This document shows positions 8,369-18,525 of a DNA stretch of 64,000 nt, in pieces; position 1 is the stretch's first letter; every line of letters starts with the position of its first letter. The position numbers and the translations under genes were made by a program. Below the pieces are notes generated by a model that saw nothing but the letters and a program-made list of their open reading frames with translations, did not search any database and had not been told where the DNA came from. Source of the stretch: Legionella gresilensis (GTDB taxonomy: Bacteria > Pseudomonadota > Gammaproteobacteria > Legionellales > Legionellaceae); assembly GCF_900639865.1 (NCBI RefSeq), contig NZ_CAAAHX010000005.1:186001-250000 (forward strand), in the 5' to 3' direction.

Positions 8369-11300
8369 ATTTGTCAGAATTTTGTATAAGGCGGCCAGTT
8401 TTTACGATTGTTTTATTAACCATGTTAATTATTACAGGCCTCATTTATTTCCATAAGTTACCCATACGCCACCTGCCTAATATTGATAAACTCACTATAA
8501 CTATTACAACTAATTTTGACGGCGCCAGTCCTGACTTAATAGAAAAAGAAATTACCATTCCTATTGAGAATACTTTAGCAAGCATCCCGGGCGTTGATAG
8601 TATTCGCTCTGTGAGTTTGCTAAGTCGCAGTCGTATCAACATTGAGTTTCAGTTAGGGGTAGATATCAACGAAGCAATCAATGATATTCGTAACAAAATG
8701 TCTGCCCTGCAAAATAAGTTACCACTAGGTAGTCAAGCACCAACTGTCACCAAAAATGATGCAGATGCAACACCGCTCATGATTATTGGCTTTCATGATA
8801 AAGAAAAAAATGCACTAGAGATCACTGATTATTTAGATCGTCATGTAAAACCTGCCCTACAAGAAATTCAAGGCGTTGGTGAAGTTATTTTTCATGGTGG
8901 TAGAAATTACGCAGTAAAAATAGAACTTGATCCGGTGAAGATGGCTGCACGATATATCACTGTTGCCCAAATAAAAAAGGCACTTAATCAGCAAAATATT
9001 GATATACCAAGTGGACAAATTAAAAGCAAAAACCGCTATTATACAGTTGTTACCCATGCCAAATTAAAAACTGCTCAAAATTTTGGTGAATTAGTTATTG
9101 CTGAACGAGAGCATAATTTAATTCGTCTTTCAGATATTGCTAAAATCTCTGTTGGTAGTCAAAACGATGATAATTTACTACGCATTAATAGTAAGCCAGC
9201 TGTAGGGCTTGCTATTTTATCCCAATCAACGGCAAATCCCTTAGAAGTTGCTCAGGCATTAAAAAGATCATTAAAGGAACTTGAAATTTCTTTTCCGCCT
9301 ACCTTAAAGGCTAATATTGTATTTGATACCACACAATTTATTCAGCAATCCATTCACAAAGTGTATCGTACATTTTTTGAAGCAGCTTTGTTTGTCGGCT
9401 TAGTAGTTTTCTTATTTCTTGGTAATGTCAGGGCTGCTTTGATTCCAATTATCACCATACCAATTTGTTTAATAAGCGCCTTTTGGCCTATGGCATGGTT
9501 AGGTTTCGAAATAAATACGCTAACCTTATTAGCGATGGTATTAGCCATTGGCTTAGTCGTTGATGATGCAATTGTTGTTGTAGAAAATTGTCATCGTCAT
9601 TTAAAGTCAGGTTTATCCCCTTTTAGCGCTGCTATTATAGGCAGCAAAGAAATTGTCTTTGCTATTATTGCTATGACTATCACGTTAGCCGCTGTTTATG
9701 CGCCTAGTGGCTTTGTTACAGGATTTACCGGAAAACTATTTTTTCAATTCGGCGCGACATTAGCTATATGTGTTATTTTATCAGGTCTCATTGCCTTAAC
9801 TTTGTCTCCTATGATGTGTTCACAGTTAATGCAGCATCAGGAAAATGCTTATAGCCAGTGGCTAAATACCTTTTTTACAACCGTAAGTAAACGCTATATT
9901 TCAAGTCTTGAGAACATAATTAATAGACCGCGCTTCTTACTTATCAGTGTTTTTTTAAGTAGTCTACTTGGGGTATTTTGCTATCATTACCTACCAACCG
10001 AATTGGCACCTACAGAGGATCAATCTTATATTATTGCCCCACTGGCTTCTCCAACTAATGCAAGCACAGCTTATACTGATCACTACACGCGTGAATTAGA
10101 AGCAATTTATGAATCAATACCGGAAGGAACTGTTTACTTATCATCCATTAAGCCTGCTTCTGCTTTTAATCTATTACAGTTAACACCCTGGGATAAACGT
10201 AAGCGCTCGCAAAAAGACATCACCGAAGAGCTTCAGGAGAAGATGCAACAAATTACCGGTGTAAATGTTTTTCCTATTAGTCCTAATCCTTTTGGAAACC
10301 ATAGCGGTAACAATAGTCAATTTAACGTTACTCTCCTTAGCAATACTACTTACTTACGCTTAAATGAAGTCAGTAATGATATTGTTAAATTATTAACTGA
10401 ATTACCAGAATTAAGACAAATTAAAAATAGCTTAGCCTTAGATAGCGAGCAAATTAATATTGAGATTGATCGTCAATTGGCTGCTGATCTGGATGTAAAC
10501 CTTGCTGATATTGCTGAATTACTATCAACGATGTTAGGCGGCAATAACGCAGCTAATTTTAATTATGATGGGCAAACACATCAGGTTATTTTACAGTTAA
10601 AGCAAGCGGCCTTAAGTGATATTTCTATTATTAACAAACTTTATGTTCAGAGCGGGCGCGGTAAGATGATTCCACTGTCTAGTTTAGTAAAAATAAAAAA
10701 TACAATTGGCCCCGATAGCCTTCCCCATTTAAATCGTTTCCGTGCATCAACTATTAGCGCGGAATTATCACCCAATGCTCATTTGCAAAAGGTTATTAAT
10801 GCAACTCAAAAAATACTTCAAGAAAAATTACCTGAAGATATTCAATTTCGCTTTACGGGAAAAGTTAGAGATTATCTCGAATCAACTAATGATAGCTTAT
10901 ATGCTTTCTTGTTAGCCTTATTATTTATTTACCTTGTTTTGGCAGCGCAATTTGAAAGCTTTACTGATCCTTTAATTGTTTTACTTAGCGTACCCTTATG
11001 TTTAGTTGGCGCCCTTTTTGCACTTTACTTAACAAAACAAAGTCTTTCTCTTTACAGTCACATTGGCATTATTACCTTAATTGGTTTAGTGACTAAGCAT
11101 GGTATTATGATTACCGAGTTTGCCAATCAGCAGATAACACAAGGTATCGATAAAACAACAGCACTGCTAAACAGTGCACGTATTCGTTTACGCCCAATTT
11201 TAATGACAACTTTAGCTATGCTTTTAGGCGCCCTTCCTTTAGCTTTAGCAACGGGTGCTGGCGCTGAAAGTAGAAAACAATTAGGCATTGTTATTTTAGG

Positions 11301-11448
11301 CGGTATGTTAATTGGCACCCTATTTTCACTTTATGTCGTCCCTTATGCCTATTTAAAATTATCTAAACGCACCTCTAGAAAAGAACAGCCTTTTAAAGCG
11401 AAGGTTATAAAAAAAATGGCTCAAGAAAAATCGATGTATTTGCAGTAA
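8365..11448 (+). CDS. RND multidrug efflux transporter (AcrB/MexF-like)
   Basis: A 1027-residue RND proton-driven pump, full length for the hydrophobe/amphiphile efflux family. It starts with the typical NLSEFCIRRPVFTIV segment leading into TM1. Two large periplasmic loops separate TM1-TM2 and TM7-TM8. The proton-relay Asp pair is in TM4, VLAIGLVVDDAIVVVEN (about residues 391-407). The mirror-image TM10-TM12 segment includes IGLVTKHGIMITEFAN. The start is GTG 8365 overlapping the adaptor stop. Substrates cannot be predicted; the short gene-pair form without an OMF resembles MdtB/MexK-like pumps. A family A repeat follows the stop. Confidence 0.93.
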   Translation: MNLSEFCIRRPVFTIVLLTMLIITGLIYFHKLPIRHLPNIDKLTITITTNFDGASPDLIEKEITIPIENTLASIPGVDSIRSVSLLSRSRINIEFQLGVDINEAINDIRNKMSALQNKLPLGSQAPTVTKNDADATPLMIIGFHDKEKNALEITDYLDRHVKPALQEIQGVGEVIFHGGRNYAVKIELDPVKMAARYITVAQIKKALNQQNIDIPSGQIKSKNRYYTVVTHAKLKTAQNFGELVIAEREHNLIRLSDIAKISVGSQNDDNLLRINSKPAVGLAILSQSTANPLEVAQALKRSLKELEISFPPTLKANIVFDTTQFIQQSIHKVYRTFFEAALFVGLVVFLFLGNVRAALIPIITIPICLISAFWPMAWLGFEINTLTLLAMVLAIGLVVDDAIVVVENCHRHLKSGLSPFSAAIIGSKEIVFAIIAMTITLAAVYAPSGFVTGFTGKLFFQFGATLAICVILSGLIALTLSPMMCSQLMQHQENAYSQWLNTFFTTVSKRYISSLENIINRPRFLLISVFLSSLLGVFCYHYLPTELAPTEDQSYIIAPLASPTNASTAYTDHYTRELEAIYESIPEGTVYLSSIKPASAFNLLQLTPWDKRKRSQKDITEELQEKMQQITGVNVFPISPNPFGNHSGNNSQFNVTLLSNTTYLRLNEVSNDIVKLLTELPELRQIKNSLALDSEQINIEIDRQLAADLDVNLADIAELLSTMLGGNNAANFNYDGQTHQVILQLKQAALSDISIINKLYVQSGRGKMIPLSSLVKIKNTIGPDSLPHLNRFRASTISAELSPNAHLQKVINATQKILQEKLPEDIQFRFTGKVRDYLESTNDSLYAFLLALLFIYLVLAAQFESFTDPLIVLLSVPLCLVGALFALYLTKQSLSLYSHIGIITLIGLVTKHGIMITEFANQQITQGIDKTTALLNSARIRLRPILMTTLAMLLGALPLALATGAGAESRKQLGIVILGGMLIGTLFSLYVVPYAYLKLSKRTSRKEQPFKAKVIKKMAQEKSMYLQ

Positions 11449-11468
11449 ATCAGGTGGAGAATTAAATG

Positions 11469-11564
11469 TAGGTTGGGCTAAGCATAGCGCAGCCCAACAG
11501 TTTAAGTTATAAAGTATGTAAATATTCGAAATTTGTTGGGCTGCACTTCGTTTAGCCCAACCTA
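11469..11564. repeat. dispersed inverted repeat, family A copy 2
   Basis: 96 bp with the same arms as the copies at 4105 and 13391 (TAGGTTGGGCTAAGC at left, TTTAGCCCAACCTA at right). It separates the converging RND transporter and S8 protease genes and may serve as their terminator. Confidence 0.85.
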
Positions 11565-11588
11565 CCTTGCTTTTATCTTACATCTAAG

Positions 11589-13262
11589 TTATTGATAGCA
11601 ACCAATACCAGCAGCGCCAATAATATCGCACTGTCTAAAGTTCGAAGTATCTAAACTTAATTCAGCATGACCATAATGAGCAACAATTTCAGTGTCCTTC
11701 TTCTCCAAATTAACTTGTAGATATTTATCTTTATCCTGACAAGCTGCTTTAGTTAATTGCCAATGAGCCAGGGACGACTGCAATATTGTATTAGTAAATT
11801 GATACCCATTTTGACAAGTCTTTAAAGATAACTCTTTACTCGAAGGCGCTGTAAAAATAAAATCATAATTAGCCATAGCTGCCTTTACTGCATTAAACGC
11901 ATCTAATATTCCATGACCACATGGTTTAGTATCTACACACGACTTATTAGCATCACTTGATTGGCCAAAACCATGCGTTGTGGCATAAAGGATCGTTTCT
12001 AACTTTTCAGGCGTAATATTATTATTAACAGCATAAATTAATCCTGCCACACCTGCAGCATGTGGGGCGGCCATACTTGTCCCTTGATAAAAGTCAAAAC
12101 CAGAACCGTAGTAACCACCACCAGGGTTTACTGTGGATAAAATACCACCATTCATTTTTCCATAACGTACATCACCACCTGGGGCTGCGAAACTAATACC
12201 TGGACCATAATTTGAATAGTAAGCTCTTAATCCTTCGGGACCAACAGAGGCTACTTTGATAGCGCTATTACATACCGCCGGAGCGTTATAATGCTCCCAT
12301 TGATTATCGTTGCCTGCTGCTACTGTAAGCACCGCTCCTTTTTTTCGCGCAAAAGTTAAAGCTTCTTGTAACGCTTCATCACAATGATCAATTTCTTTAC
12401 CAGGCCTTTCATCAACGCCAAAACTCATGTTCAAAACTTTGGCTGGATAAGGATTATTAGGTGCGCCAGGTACCTCACCACCTACTGCCCAATAAATCGC
12501 ATTAATCACCTGACTTTCATAAAACATCCCAGAACCATCAGGAATTTTTACAGGTAATATTTTAAGGTGCTCGCCAACCCCTAACATGACATTTCCCGAC
12601 CCAGCAATTGTTCCTGCTACATGCGTGCCATGATAGGATTTAGTTTCATCTACTAAATTTTGATTATTGCCCGCGAAATTCCAACCCCAAACTTTTCCTT
12701 TTTTATCCTTAATTAAACTCTTACTAAGGTGCGGATTAAGAGCTATTCCGGTATCTAAAACAGCAACAACAATAGGTGAAGATGCTTTACCAGTAGTCAA
12801 AGACCATGCACCATCTCGAAGTCCTGCAGCTGACTCTAGCATGATACCACCTGGTGCTTTAAATTCGTCCCATTGTAGTTCATGCGATAAACTGTCACTG
12901 CCTGCAGATTTGTTCATAACCGGTAGCGGTTTAAAATAACCAATGCGATCTTTAACTGCATATAAAACAGCAGGATTACGCCGCAGTGTCATAATAAAAT
13001 CATCAATAGAGTCACCAGTTGTTAACGACGCTATAGCATTACGTTTTATTGTGAGTGTATAGGCACCACCAGCAATAGGAGTTAGCGAATTGATAGGCAT
13101 ATTAAGAAGTTTACTAGCTGATTCTTTTGTCGCGAGGCGCACTGAATCTGTATTTTTATACTTAATAATTATTCTCACAACCTCTTCTGGATCTGCTGCA
13201 GCTGCTGATTGCCCAATCGACAGCAAGGCTAATCCTATCAGTGTTTTCTTATAACTTATCAT
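11589..13262 (-). CDS. secreted subtilisin-like (S8) serine protease
   Basis: A 557-residue exported endopeptidase. The signal peptide (LIGLALLSIGQSAAAA, cut near residue 23) is followed by a propeptide/I9-like domain (about 25-110) and an S8 catalytic domain. The triad is D170 in VVAVLDTGI, H211 in SYHGTHVAGT and S396 in GTSMAAPHAAG; the oxyanion Asn is in VAAGNDN (about residue 318). A C-terminal region of about 110 residues with several cysteines (CQNGY, CQDKDK, CDIIGAAGIGC) follows the catalytic domain. It is probably secreted by the type II route. The gene is flanked by family A repeats on both sides. Confidence 0.92.
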   Translation of the reverse strand: MISYKKTLIGLALLSIGQSAAAADPEEVVRIIIKYKNTDSVRLATKESASKLLNMPINSLTPIAGGAYTLTIKRNAIASLTTGDSIDDFIMTLRRNPAVLYAVKDRIGYFKPLPVMNKSAGSDSLSHELQWDEFKAPGGIMLESAAGLRDGAWSLTTGKASSPIVVAVLDTGIALNPHLSKSLIKDKKGKVWGWNFAGNNQNLVDETKSYHGTHVAGTIAGSGNVMLGVGEHLKILPVKIPDGSGMFYESQVINAIYWAVGGEVPGAPNNPYPAKVLNMSFGVDERPGKEIDHCDEALQEALTFARKKGAVLTVAAGNDNQWEHYNAPAVCNSAIKVASVGPEGLRAYYSNYGPGISFAAPGGDVRYGKMNGGILSTVNPGGGYYGSGFDFYQGTSMAAPHAAGVAGLIYAVNNNITPEKLETILYATTHGFGQSSDANKSCVDTKPCGHGILDAFNAVKAAMANYDFIFTAPSSKELSLKTCQNGYQFTNTILQSSLAHWQLTKAACQDKDKYLQVNLEKKDTEIVAHYGHAELSLDTSNFRQCDIIGAAGIGCYQ

Positions 13263-13390
13263 TTGTTCAACTCCTTAGTTGTTATCTTTGCTATCAATAG
13301 CTAACTACCGGACCTCCAGTATGAAATAGAAAATCAAAATCAACAAGTAACGTTCATTCGACACGAAAGAAAGGTTATCTTTGCTAAGTT

Positions 13391-13483
13391 GGTTGGGCTA
13401 AGGATTGCGCAGCCCAACAATTTAAGACATGAAGTGTGTAGCATCTCCATCATTTATTAGGCTGCACTTCGTTTAGCCCAACT
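13391..13483. repeat. dispersed inverted repeat, family A copy 3
   Basis: A diverged copy of the same element (GGTTGGGCTAAGGATTGCGC at left, CACTTCGTTTAGCCCAAC at right), in the same orientation as the copies at 4105 and 11469. It lies upstream of the protease gene. Confidence 0.8.
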
Positions 13484-13554
13484 TACAAATTGAGGACAAC
13501 AGTTATTTATGTACTACACTTAGCGATAGGAAAACATCATTATAAGGATAAACC

Positions 13555-13788
13555 ATGGGAAATTATAACGGTTCTCACCATGTCGTACCTAGTAAAGATG
13601 GTGGCTGGCTTGTTAAAAGGTCAAGTTCAAAACGAGCATTTCGTCGTTTTGCAACCAAAAGTGAAGCAGTCAAAGCAGCCAGAGAAATCAGTCGTAATCA
13701 AAACACAGAGCTTTTCATTCATGATAAAGATGGAAAAATTGAATTAAAAGATAGTCACGGTCATGATACTTTTCCTCCTGAAGGCTAA
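13555..13788 (+). CDS. small DUF2188-family protein
   Basis: A 77-residue protein. The pattern HHVVPSKDGGWLVKRSSSKR, then ATKSEAVKAAREISRNQ, then ELFIHDKDGKIE is the DUF2188 layout: a beta strand with a GGW turn, a helix rich in Ala/Glu, and a strand with HxxDGxI. Family members are small cytosolic proteins of unknown role in many proteobacteria. The start ATG 13555 has AAGGAT upstream. A longer reading in another frame (from 13490) overlaps it but lacks family similarity. Confidence 0.8.
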   Translation: MGNYNGSHHVVPSKDGGWLVKRSSSKRAFRRFATKSEAVKAAREISRNQNTELFIHDKDGKIELKDSHGHDTFPPEG

Positions 13789-13989
13789 TAATACACTTCT
13801 AATCTCTTCTTTAGGTCCGGCTGATTAACTAATTTATCAGCCAAGCAATACGTAATATTTTCCTCTCTTCTTTAATTTATATAAATTTTTAGTTTTTCTA
13901 TAAATTTTTAAAATTTTTGCTTCTCTATTTAATGCTTTTATTGGTAAGGTTAATCATTAAGAGCATAAAAAGACTAGCGAGGTGAAAAA

Positions 13990-15570
13990 ATGAAAAATTT
14001 ATCAAAATTACAAACAAAAAATTTAATCAACTTTTTTGCTAGTCAAACACAAACTAATGTTTGGAAAAAAAACCAGATTTATACACTTGCTGATCATACT
14101 TCTATTTTATTTAACTATGATGTAGTTCGTCGCAAATGTAAAAATGGACAAGATGTACGCTATGAATTTATTAGTCCTCAACTCCTTAATTCAGGCAGTA
14201 TGGGTAGCGTATTTGATGTTCAAGCTACGCTAGCTATTAAAAAGGATAAAATCCATTTTAAACAATACGATTACAATGGTAAAAGTCGCGTTGTTAAAAT
14301 ACAGCATCACAATGACAAAAATCCGCCTCTCTCAGCTATAAAAGAATACCGATTGACCAAGCAAGCTAATCATCTAGCCATGAAAGAACCCGTTTTTGAT
14401 GATACAAACACAAGTTATACGATTATGGAAAAACTTAAAGGTTGTGAGCTTTTTGATGTTATTGATGATGATTTAAAAAGAAGACGTATATTAGCATTAA
14501 ATGAGCGGGTTGAATTAACTTATGCGCTTTTAAAGGCTCTCAAATCACAGGTTACTGATAAAAATATTATCCATCGAGATATTAAACCCGAAAATATTTT
14601 TGTTGATCTTAATCGACCGATTAAAGTCACTATTTTTGATTACGGTTTAAGCACATTCACTAATTACAATGATCATAAGCTTGTAGGTACACCAGGTTAT
14701 ATACCACCAGAAATCTTTGAGCGTGGGGAACAAACGCCAGCGCTTGATATTTTCTCTATGGGTCAAGTGATTGCTTTGCTTTGGCATGCAAATACAGGTC
14801 TTTTTACTGAGTCACCCGTAGCCGATATGTATGAAATATATGAACAATCGAAACATGCTGACCTTAGTAGTTTGTATCAGGGTATTCATGGCTTAGATAG
14901 AAGTAGTCAAATCATTATTCATGATATGTTAAAATATATGCTGGAAGCACAAAGTCATAACCGTATTTCAATTACAGCAGCTCTTAATCTATTTACACCT
15001 ATATATAATAAATATCTTCTACCCCCCGAACCAGCACGGCTTAAATTAGAAGCAAAGGTTAACTCAGCTAAAGGACAACTTGCCAAAATTATAGTAAATC
15101 TTGAGCAATTAGATTTATATGGTCAAAATTTGAATTTACAAGGTAAACCTAAGGAAGCTACTAAATTAAACGATTTAAGCCAAAAAATTAAATTAAAACT
15201 AACTAAATTACAAAAAAGTGACTGTGATATTTTTGATAATAAATTGGATAATTATCTAAAAGAAATTTTAAGAAAAATAACCAAATTTCAGATTCACTGT
15301 GCAAATTACAAAGATATTATGCAATCACTGACTAATCTTTTCACGATGATAAACGATGTACATGCTCATTTCGCAAGGCCTGTTCATACTAACTCTATGG
15401 CAAACAATAAATCTTTGTTTTTCAATAGAACACAAGCTGCTTCTAGTCGGCTTCATGAAAAATATTCGTTGCCAGTGCAGATAAAGCTTACTAACTGTAA
15501 AGGACCTCATCAAATTGACCATGTACCTAGTTCTAATAATATAGGATCGATACCCCTACCCGTTTTTTAA
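13990..15570 (+). CDS. eukaryotic-type Ser/Thr protein kinase, LegK-like probable effector
   Basis: A 526-residue protein with a Hanks-type kinase domain at about residues 60-340 and a helical C-terminal tail. Visible motifs: glycine-rich loop GSMGSVF (69-75), ATP-binding lysine in VVKIQ (K103), alphaC Glu in IKEYRL (about E119), catalytic loop IHRDIKPENIF (194-204), metal-binding DYG (217-219, variant of DFG), and PPE in place of APE (239-241). All catalytic residues are present, so it should be active. There is no membrane segment or sensor domain, unlike PknB-type bacterial kinases; this, and the context, suggest an injected Dot/Icm effector such as the LegK proteins, but that is inference. 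Start ATG 13990 follows GAGGTG. Confidence 0.85.
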   Translation: MKNLSKLQTKNLINFFASQTQTNVWKKNQIYTLADHTSILFNYDVVRRKCKNGQDVRYEFISPQLLNSGSMGSVFDVQATLAIKKDKIHFKQYDYNGKSRVVKIQHHNDKNPPLSAIKEYRLTKQANHLAMKEPVFDDTNTSYTIMEKLKGCELFDVIDDDLKRRRILALNERVELTYALLKALKSQVTDKNIIHRDIKPENIFVDLNRPIKVTIFDYGLSTFTNYNDHKLVGTPGYIPPEIFERGEQTPALDIFSMGQVIALLWHANTGLFTESPVADMYEIYEQSKHADLSSLYQGIHGLDRSSQIIIHDMLKYMLEAQSHNRISITAALNLFTPIYNKYLLPPEPARLKLEAKVNSAKGQLAKIIVNLEQLDLYGQNLNLQGKPKEATKLNDLSQKIKLKLTKLQKSDCDIFDNKLDNYLKEILRKITKFQIHCANYKDIMQSLTNLFTMINDVHAHFARPVHTNSMANNKSLFFNRTQAASSRLHEKYSLPVQIKLTNCKGPHQIDHVPSSNNIGSIPLPVF

Positions 15571-15574
15571 GTAG

Positions 15575-15882
15575 TTAGCTAGGTTTTTTACTGTCTGGCG
15601 CAAAATGAAATAATGGATCGCCCTCATTAACCAAAGACGCGGTTGATTTAGCAATAATAGTACCCGCACACGGCGCATTTACTTGCTGAGCTGAATCTAA
15701 ATCAAAAGGATCGATTAGCTCAGCAAGTAGTGGATTTTCCTTAAATGGAAAACATGAATAGGTACTTTAATACGCCGGCTGGTATAAAAATTTGAGAAAT
15801 CACAAAGAATTGTATGCATTTTTCCAGGTGCAATGGTTTCACCGCAAAGATTAAAGGGCTTATTTAGCTTCCTAGTTGCCAC
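15575..15882 (-). pseudogene. succinylglutamate desuccinylase/aspartoacylase-family remnant, middle deleted
   Basis: A GTG-started frame (from 15882) encodes the N-terminus of this zinc hydrolase family: FNLCGETIAPGKMHTI, then RRIKVPIHVFH. It then runs into a stop. Immediately afterwards, in another frame, comes a typical family C-terminus: NPLLAELIDPFDLDSAQQ, and then an IIAKSTASLVNEGDPLFHFA segment ending at TAA 15577-15575. The whole central region with the zinc ligands (HGDE and His motifs) is missing. A normal gene is about 1 kb, so roughly 700 bp has been lost at a junction near 15745. This fills the gap between the kinase and the c-di-GMP protein. Confidence 0.65.
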
Positions 15883-15948
15883 TGATTATCCCTAGAAATA
15901 CTATTCATGTGCTTACTTTTAAGTATAGTGAAAAATTTATGCTCAACT

Positions 15949-18510
15949 TTACTTGCATTCTTTATTTAACATTTCATAAACTTCATCAAATGGCATAGGC
16001 TTACTGAATAAATAACCCTGATAATAATTACAGCCAAATTTTTTCAAAAGTTTTAATTGTTCTTTGGTTTCAACCCCCTCTGCTATCGCTTTTACATTTA
16101 ATGAATTAGCCATAGCAATAATCGCCTTAACGATTGTTTGACAATTTTTATCGGTGGTTAATTGGGCAATAAAATATTGATCAATTTTAATTACATCAAC
16201 CATAAAATCTTTTATATGAATAAATGAAGAATAACCTATACCAAAATCATCAATTGAAAGCTTAACACCTATTTCTTTTAATTTTTTAAGGATAACTATA
16301 TGCGAATCTTTAAGCCCTACGAGTGCTGTTTCAGTAATTTCTATTTCTAAATGTGAAGGCTCAATTTGTGTTGACTCAAGAATAGCGCTTAAACGTTCAA
16401 TAAAGCGAAAATTAAGTTGTTGAACAGAAATATTAACAGCAATATTGATATCTCTACCCAATCCCTCATTTTGCCAAGCCTTAATTTGATAGCATGCAGT
16501 GCGTAAAACCCACTCACCTATTGGGATCATGAGGCTGCTCTCTTCAGCTAGTGAAATAAATTGCTTAGGATAAAGCACTTTATTAGGACCACTGTTCCAG
16601 CGAATCAAGGCCTCTAAACCACTTATTTGGCCAGTTTTAACTTCAACTTGAGGCTGATAATAAAGAATAAATTCTTGTTTTTCTAAAGCTTTATGTAAAT
16701 TACTTTCCAGGGTTAATTTGTGCTGGGTAAATGCTTCAATTGCGGGTAAATAAAATTGATAACGACTACGACCATGTATTTTTGCATAATACATGGCCAT
16801 GTCTGCATTTTTAATAAGCGTATTATAACCCTCTCCATCATCAGGATAAATGGCAATTCCTATACTTGCCGTGATATAAAATTTTTTCTTACGTAAATTA
16901 AAAGGTTTTGCTAGCACATTTAAGAGATTTTGGGCTACAAAGGCAATATCCTCTCTCTTTTTTATTTCTGGCAAAATAATGATAAATTCATCACCCCCAA
17001 AGCGGAAAATAAAATCTAAGCTACGAACATTATGCCGGATTCGATTAGCAACTTCTTGTAATAACATATCGCCATAGTCATGACCCATTGAATCATTTAT
17101 CTTCTTAAAATTATCTAAATCTAAATAACATAGCCCTAACATTGTCTGTTGAACTTTCGAATTTAAAATAGCTCGATTTAAATCATTTTCTAATGAAGCA
17201 CGATTTCTTAAGCCTGTTAATACATCATGCTTAGCCAAATAAAGAAGCTCATTTTCTGCGCGCTTTCTCTTTATAAACATGCCTACATGACTACCAATAT
17301 TAGTGAAAATAGAAAGTAGATTAATATTAGGGACACTTAAGAATTTGCTAAAGAAAATAATAACCCCGATGACTTCGCGGTTGTATGTAATTGGTAAGCC
17401 AAAAAAACTTCTCAAACCTTTCGCAATAAAAGGCTTAACTTCATTCTTAACCTCATGAGTTTCTAAGTCAATCGTCCAATGCGGCTTGTTCAGTTGCCAA
17501 ATAAGCCCTGGTAAGTTTTCACCAATACTACATTGTTTACCATGACTTATTTTACCTAATTCACGATAAGTCTCTTTTGCATACCAAAATGAAACAGAGT
17601 AAAGCGCTTCTTTTTGTGGATCACGTACCCATAACTCCCCCACTTGCCAATCAAATATCTCACAAATAGTTTTTAAAATATTATGCGCAGCATAATCTAA
17701 ATTAGGTGCTTCAGCTAAAGCAGAGGTTATCCGATATTGAATAGCTAATTGCTTTTCATGTAATTTGGCTTTAGTAATATTGTGAATGATAATCGCTGCA
17801 CTTATCACCTTATTAAATTTTACTTCTAAGGGTGAAATAGTAAGCGTCACATTTAATAAATTACCCTTTTTACTTTTTAAAATAGTTTCATAATGGGTAA
17901 TTTTTGCGCCTGACTCAATTTGTTGAATTATTTTTTTAAATTCAATATGGTGGTCTTCGGGAAAAAGTAATTGAAATGATTGGCCTATTATTTCTTCAGC
18001 AGAGTAATGGTATATCTTCTCTGCAGCATTATTCCAGCTAAGAATAATACCTTGTTTAGTAACGCTTAAAATGGCATCAAAAGCGTTCTCAACAATAGCT
18101 GCCAATTCGCAGGTAGACTGTTTAACTTTTTCACGCTCAATAGCATAATGAATAGCACGAGCTAAAGAATTAGAGGTAACTTCAGCTTTAAGAAGGTAAT
18201 CCTGTACCCCTTCCTTAACAGCACTTAAGGCGAGTTCCTCATTTTCTAAATCACTAATAATAATAATGGGGATGTCTGCTGCTAAGGGTATCAACTTTTT
18301 AAAAGCATTAAAAGTAGCCTTATTATTACGACCTAAATCAATAATAATGACATCAAATTCATCGAAATTTTTTATCATTTTATTAAGCTTAGAAAGAATA
18401 ATTACATCGTATTCGAACTTTTCAAGTGACGATAAGAAACCTTGGATTAAAATTGAGCTCCCTTTCTTAGTTTCAATAATTAATAATTTAGTTTTCTTAA
18501 CAATAGTCAT
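15949..18510 (-). CDS. REC-PAS-GAF-GGDEF-EAL c-di-GMP signalling protein
   Basis: An 853-residue cytosolic protein. In order: a receiver-like domain (1-125; a DVIIIDLG strand with the Asp and YLLKAE with the Lys, but lacking the usual N-terminal acidic pair), a PAS domain (about 135-255), a GAF-like domain (about 265-420), GGDEF with intact FGGDEF (about 430-590), and EAL (about 610-853) with EALIRW, ITETAL and DDFGIGYSS. Both the cyclase and phosphodiesterase motifs look intact. It starts 15 bases after the response regulator gene ends, so the two form an operon. The PAS and GAF domains suggest redox, light or small-ligand input. Confidence 0.9.
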   Translation of the reverse strand: MTIVKKTKLLIIETKKGSSILIQGFLSSLEKFEYDVIILSKLNKMIKNFDEFDVIIIDLGRNNKATFNAFKKLIPLAADIPIIIISDLENEELALSAVKEGVQDYLLKAEVTSNSLARAIHYAIEREKVKQSTCELAAIVENAFDAILSVTKQGIILSWNNAAEKIYHYSAEEIIGQSFQLLFPEDHHIEFKKIIQQIESGAKITHYETILKSKKGNLLNVTLTISPLEVKFNKVISAAIIIHNITKAKLHEKQLAIQYRITSALAEAPNLDYAAHNILKTICEIFDWQVGELWVRDPQKEALYSVSFWYAKETYRELGKISHGKQCSIGENLPGLIWQLNKPHWTIDLETHEVKNEVKPFIAKGLRSFFGLPITYNREVIGVIIFFSKFLSVPNINLLSIFTNIGSHVGMFIKRKRAENELLYLAKHDVLTGLRNRASLENDLNRAILNSKVQQTMLGLCYLDLDNFKKINDSMGHDYGDMLLQEVANRIRHNVRSLDFIFRFGGDEFIIILPEIKKREDIAFVAQNLLNVLAKPFNLRKKKFYITASIGIAIYPDDGEGYNTLIKNADMAMYYAKIHGRSRYQFYLPAIEAFTQHKLTLESNLHKALEKQEFILYYQPQVEVKTGQISGLEALIRWNSGPNKVLYPKQFISLAEESSLMIPIGEWVLRTACYQIKAWQNEGLGRDINIAVNISVQQLNFRFIERLSAILESTQIEPSHLEIEITETALVGLKDSHIVILKKLKEIGVKLSIDDFGIGYSSFIHIKDFMVDVIKIDQYFIAQLTTDKNCQTIVKAIIAMANSLNVKAIAEGVETKEQLKLLKKFGCNYYQGYLFSKPMPFDEVYEMLNKECK

Positions 18511-18525
18511 TTATTTACTCATTAA

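Noticed and set aside
13490-13747. 85-codon frame overlapping the DUF2188 gene
   Set aside because: The alternative frame from 13555 has a clear ribosome site and the DUF2188 pattern.
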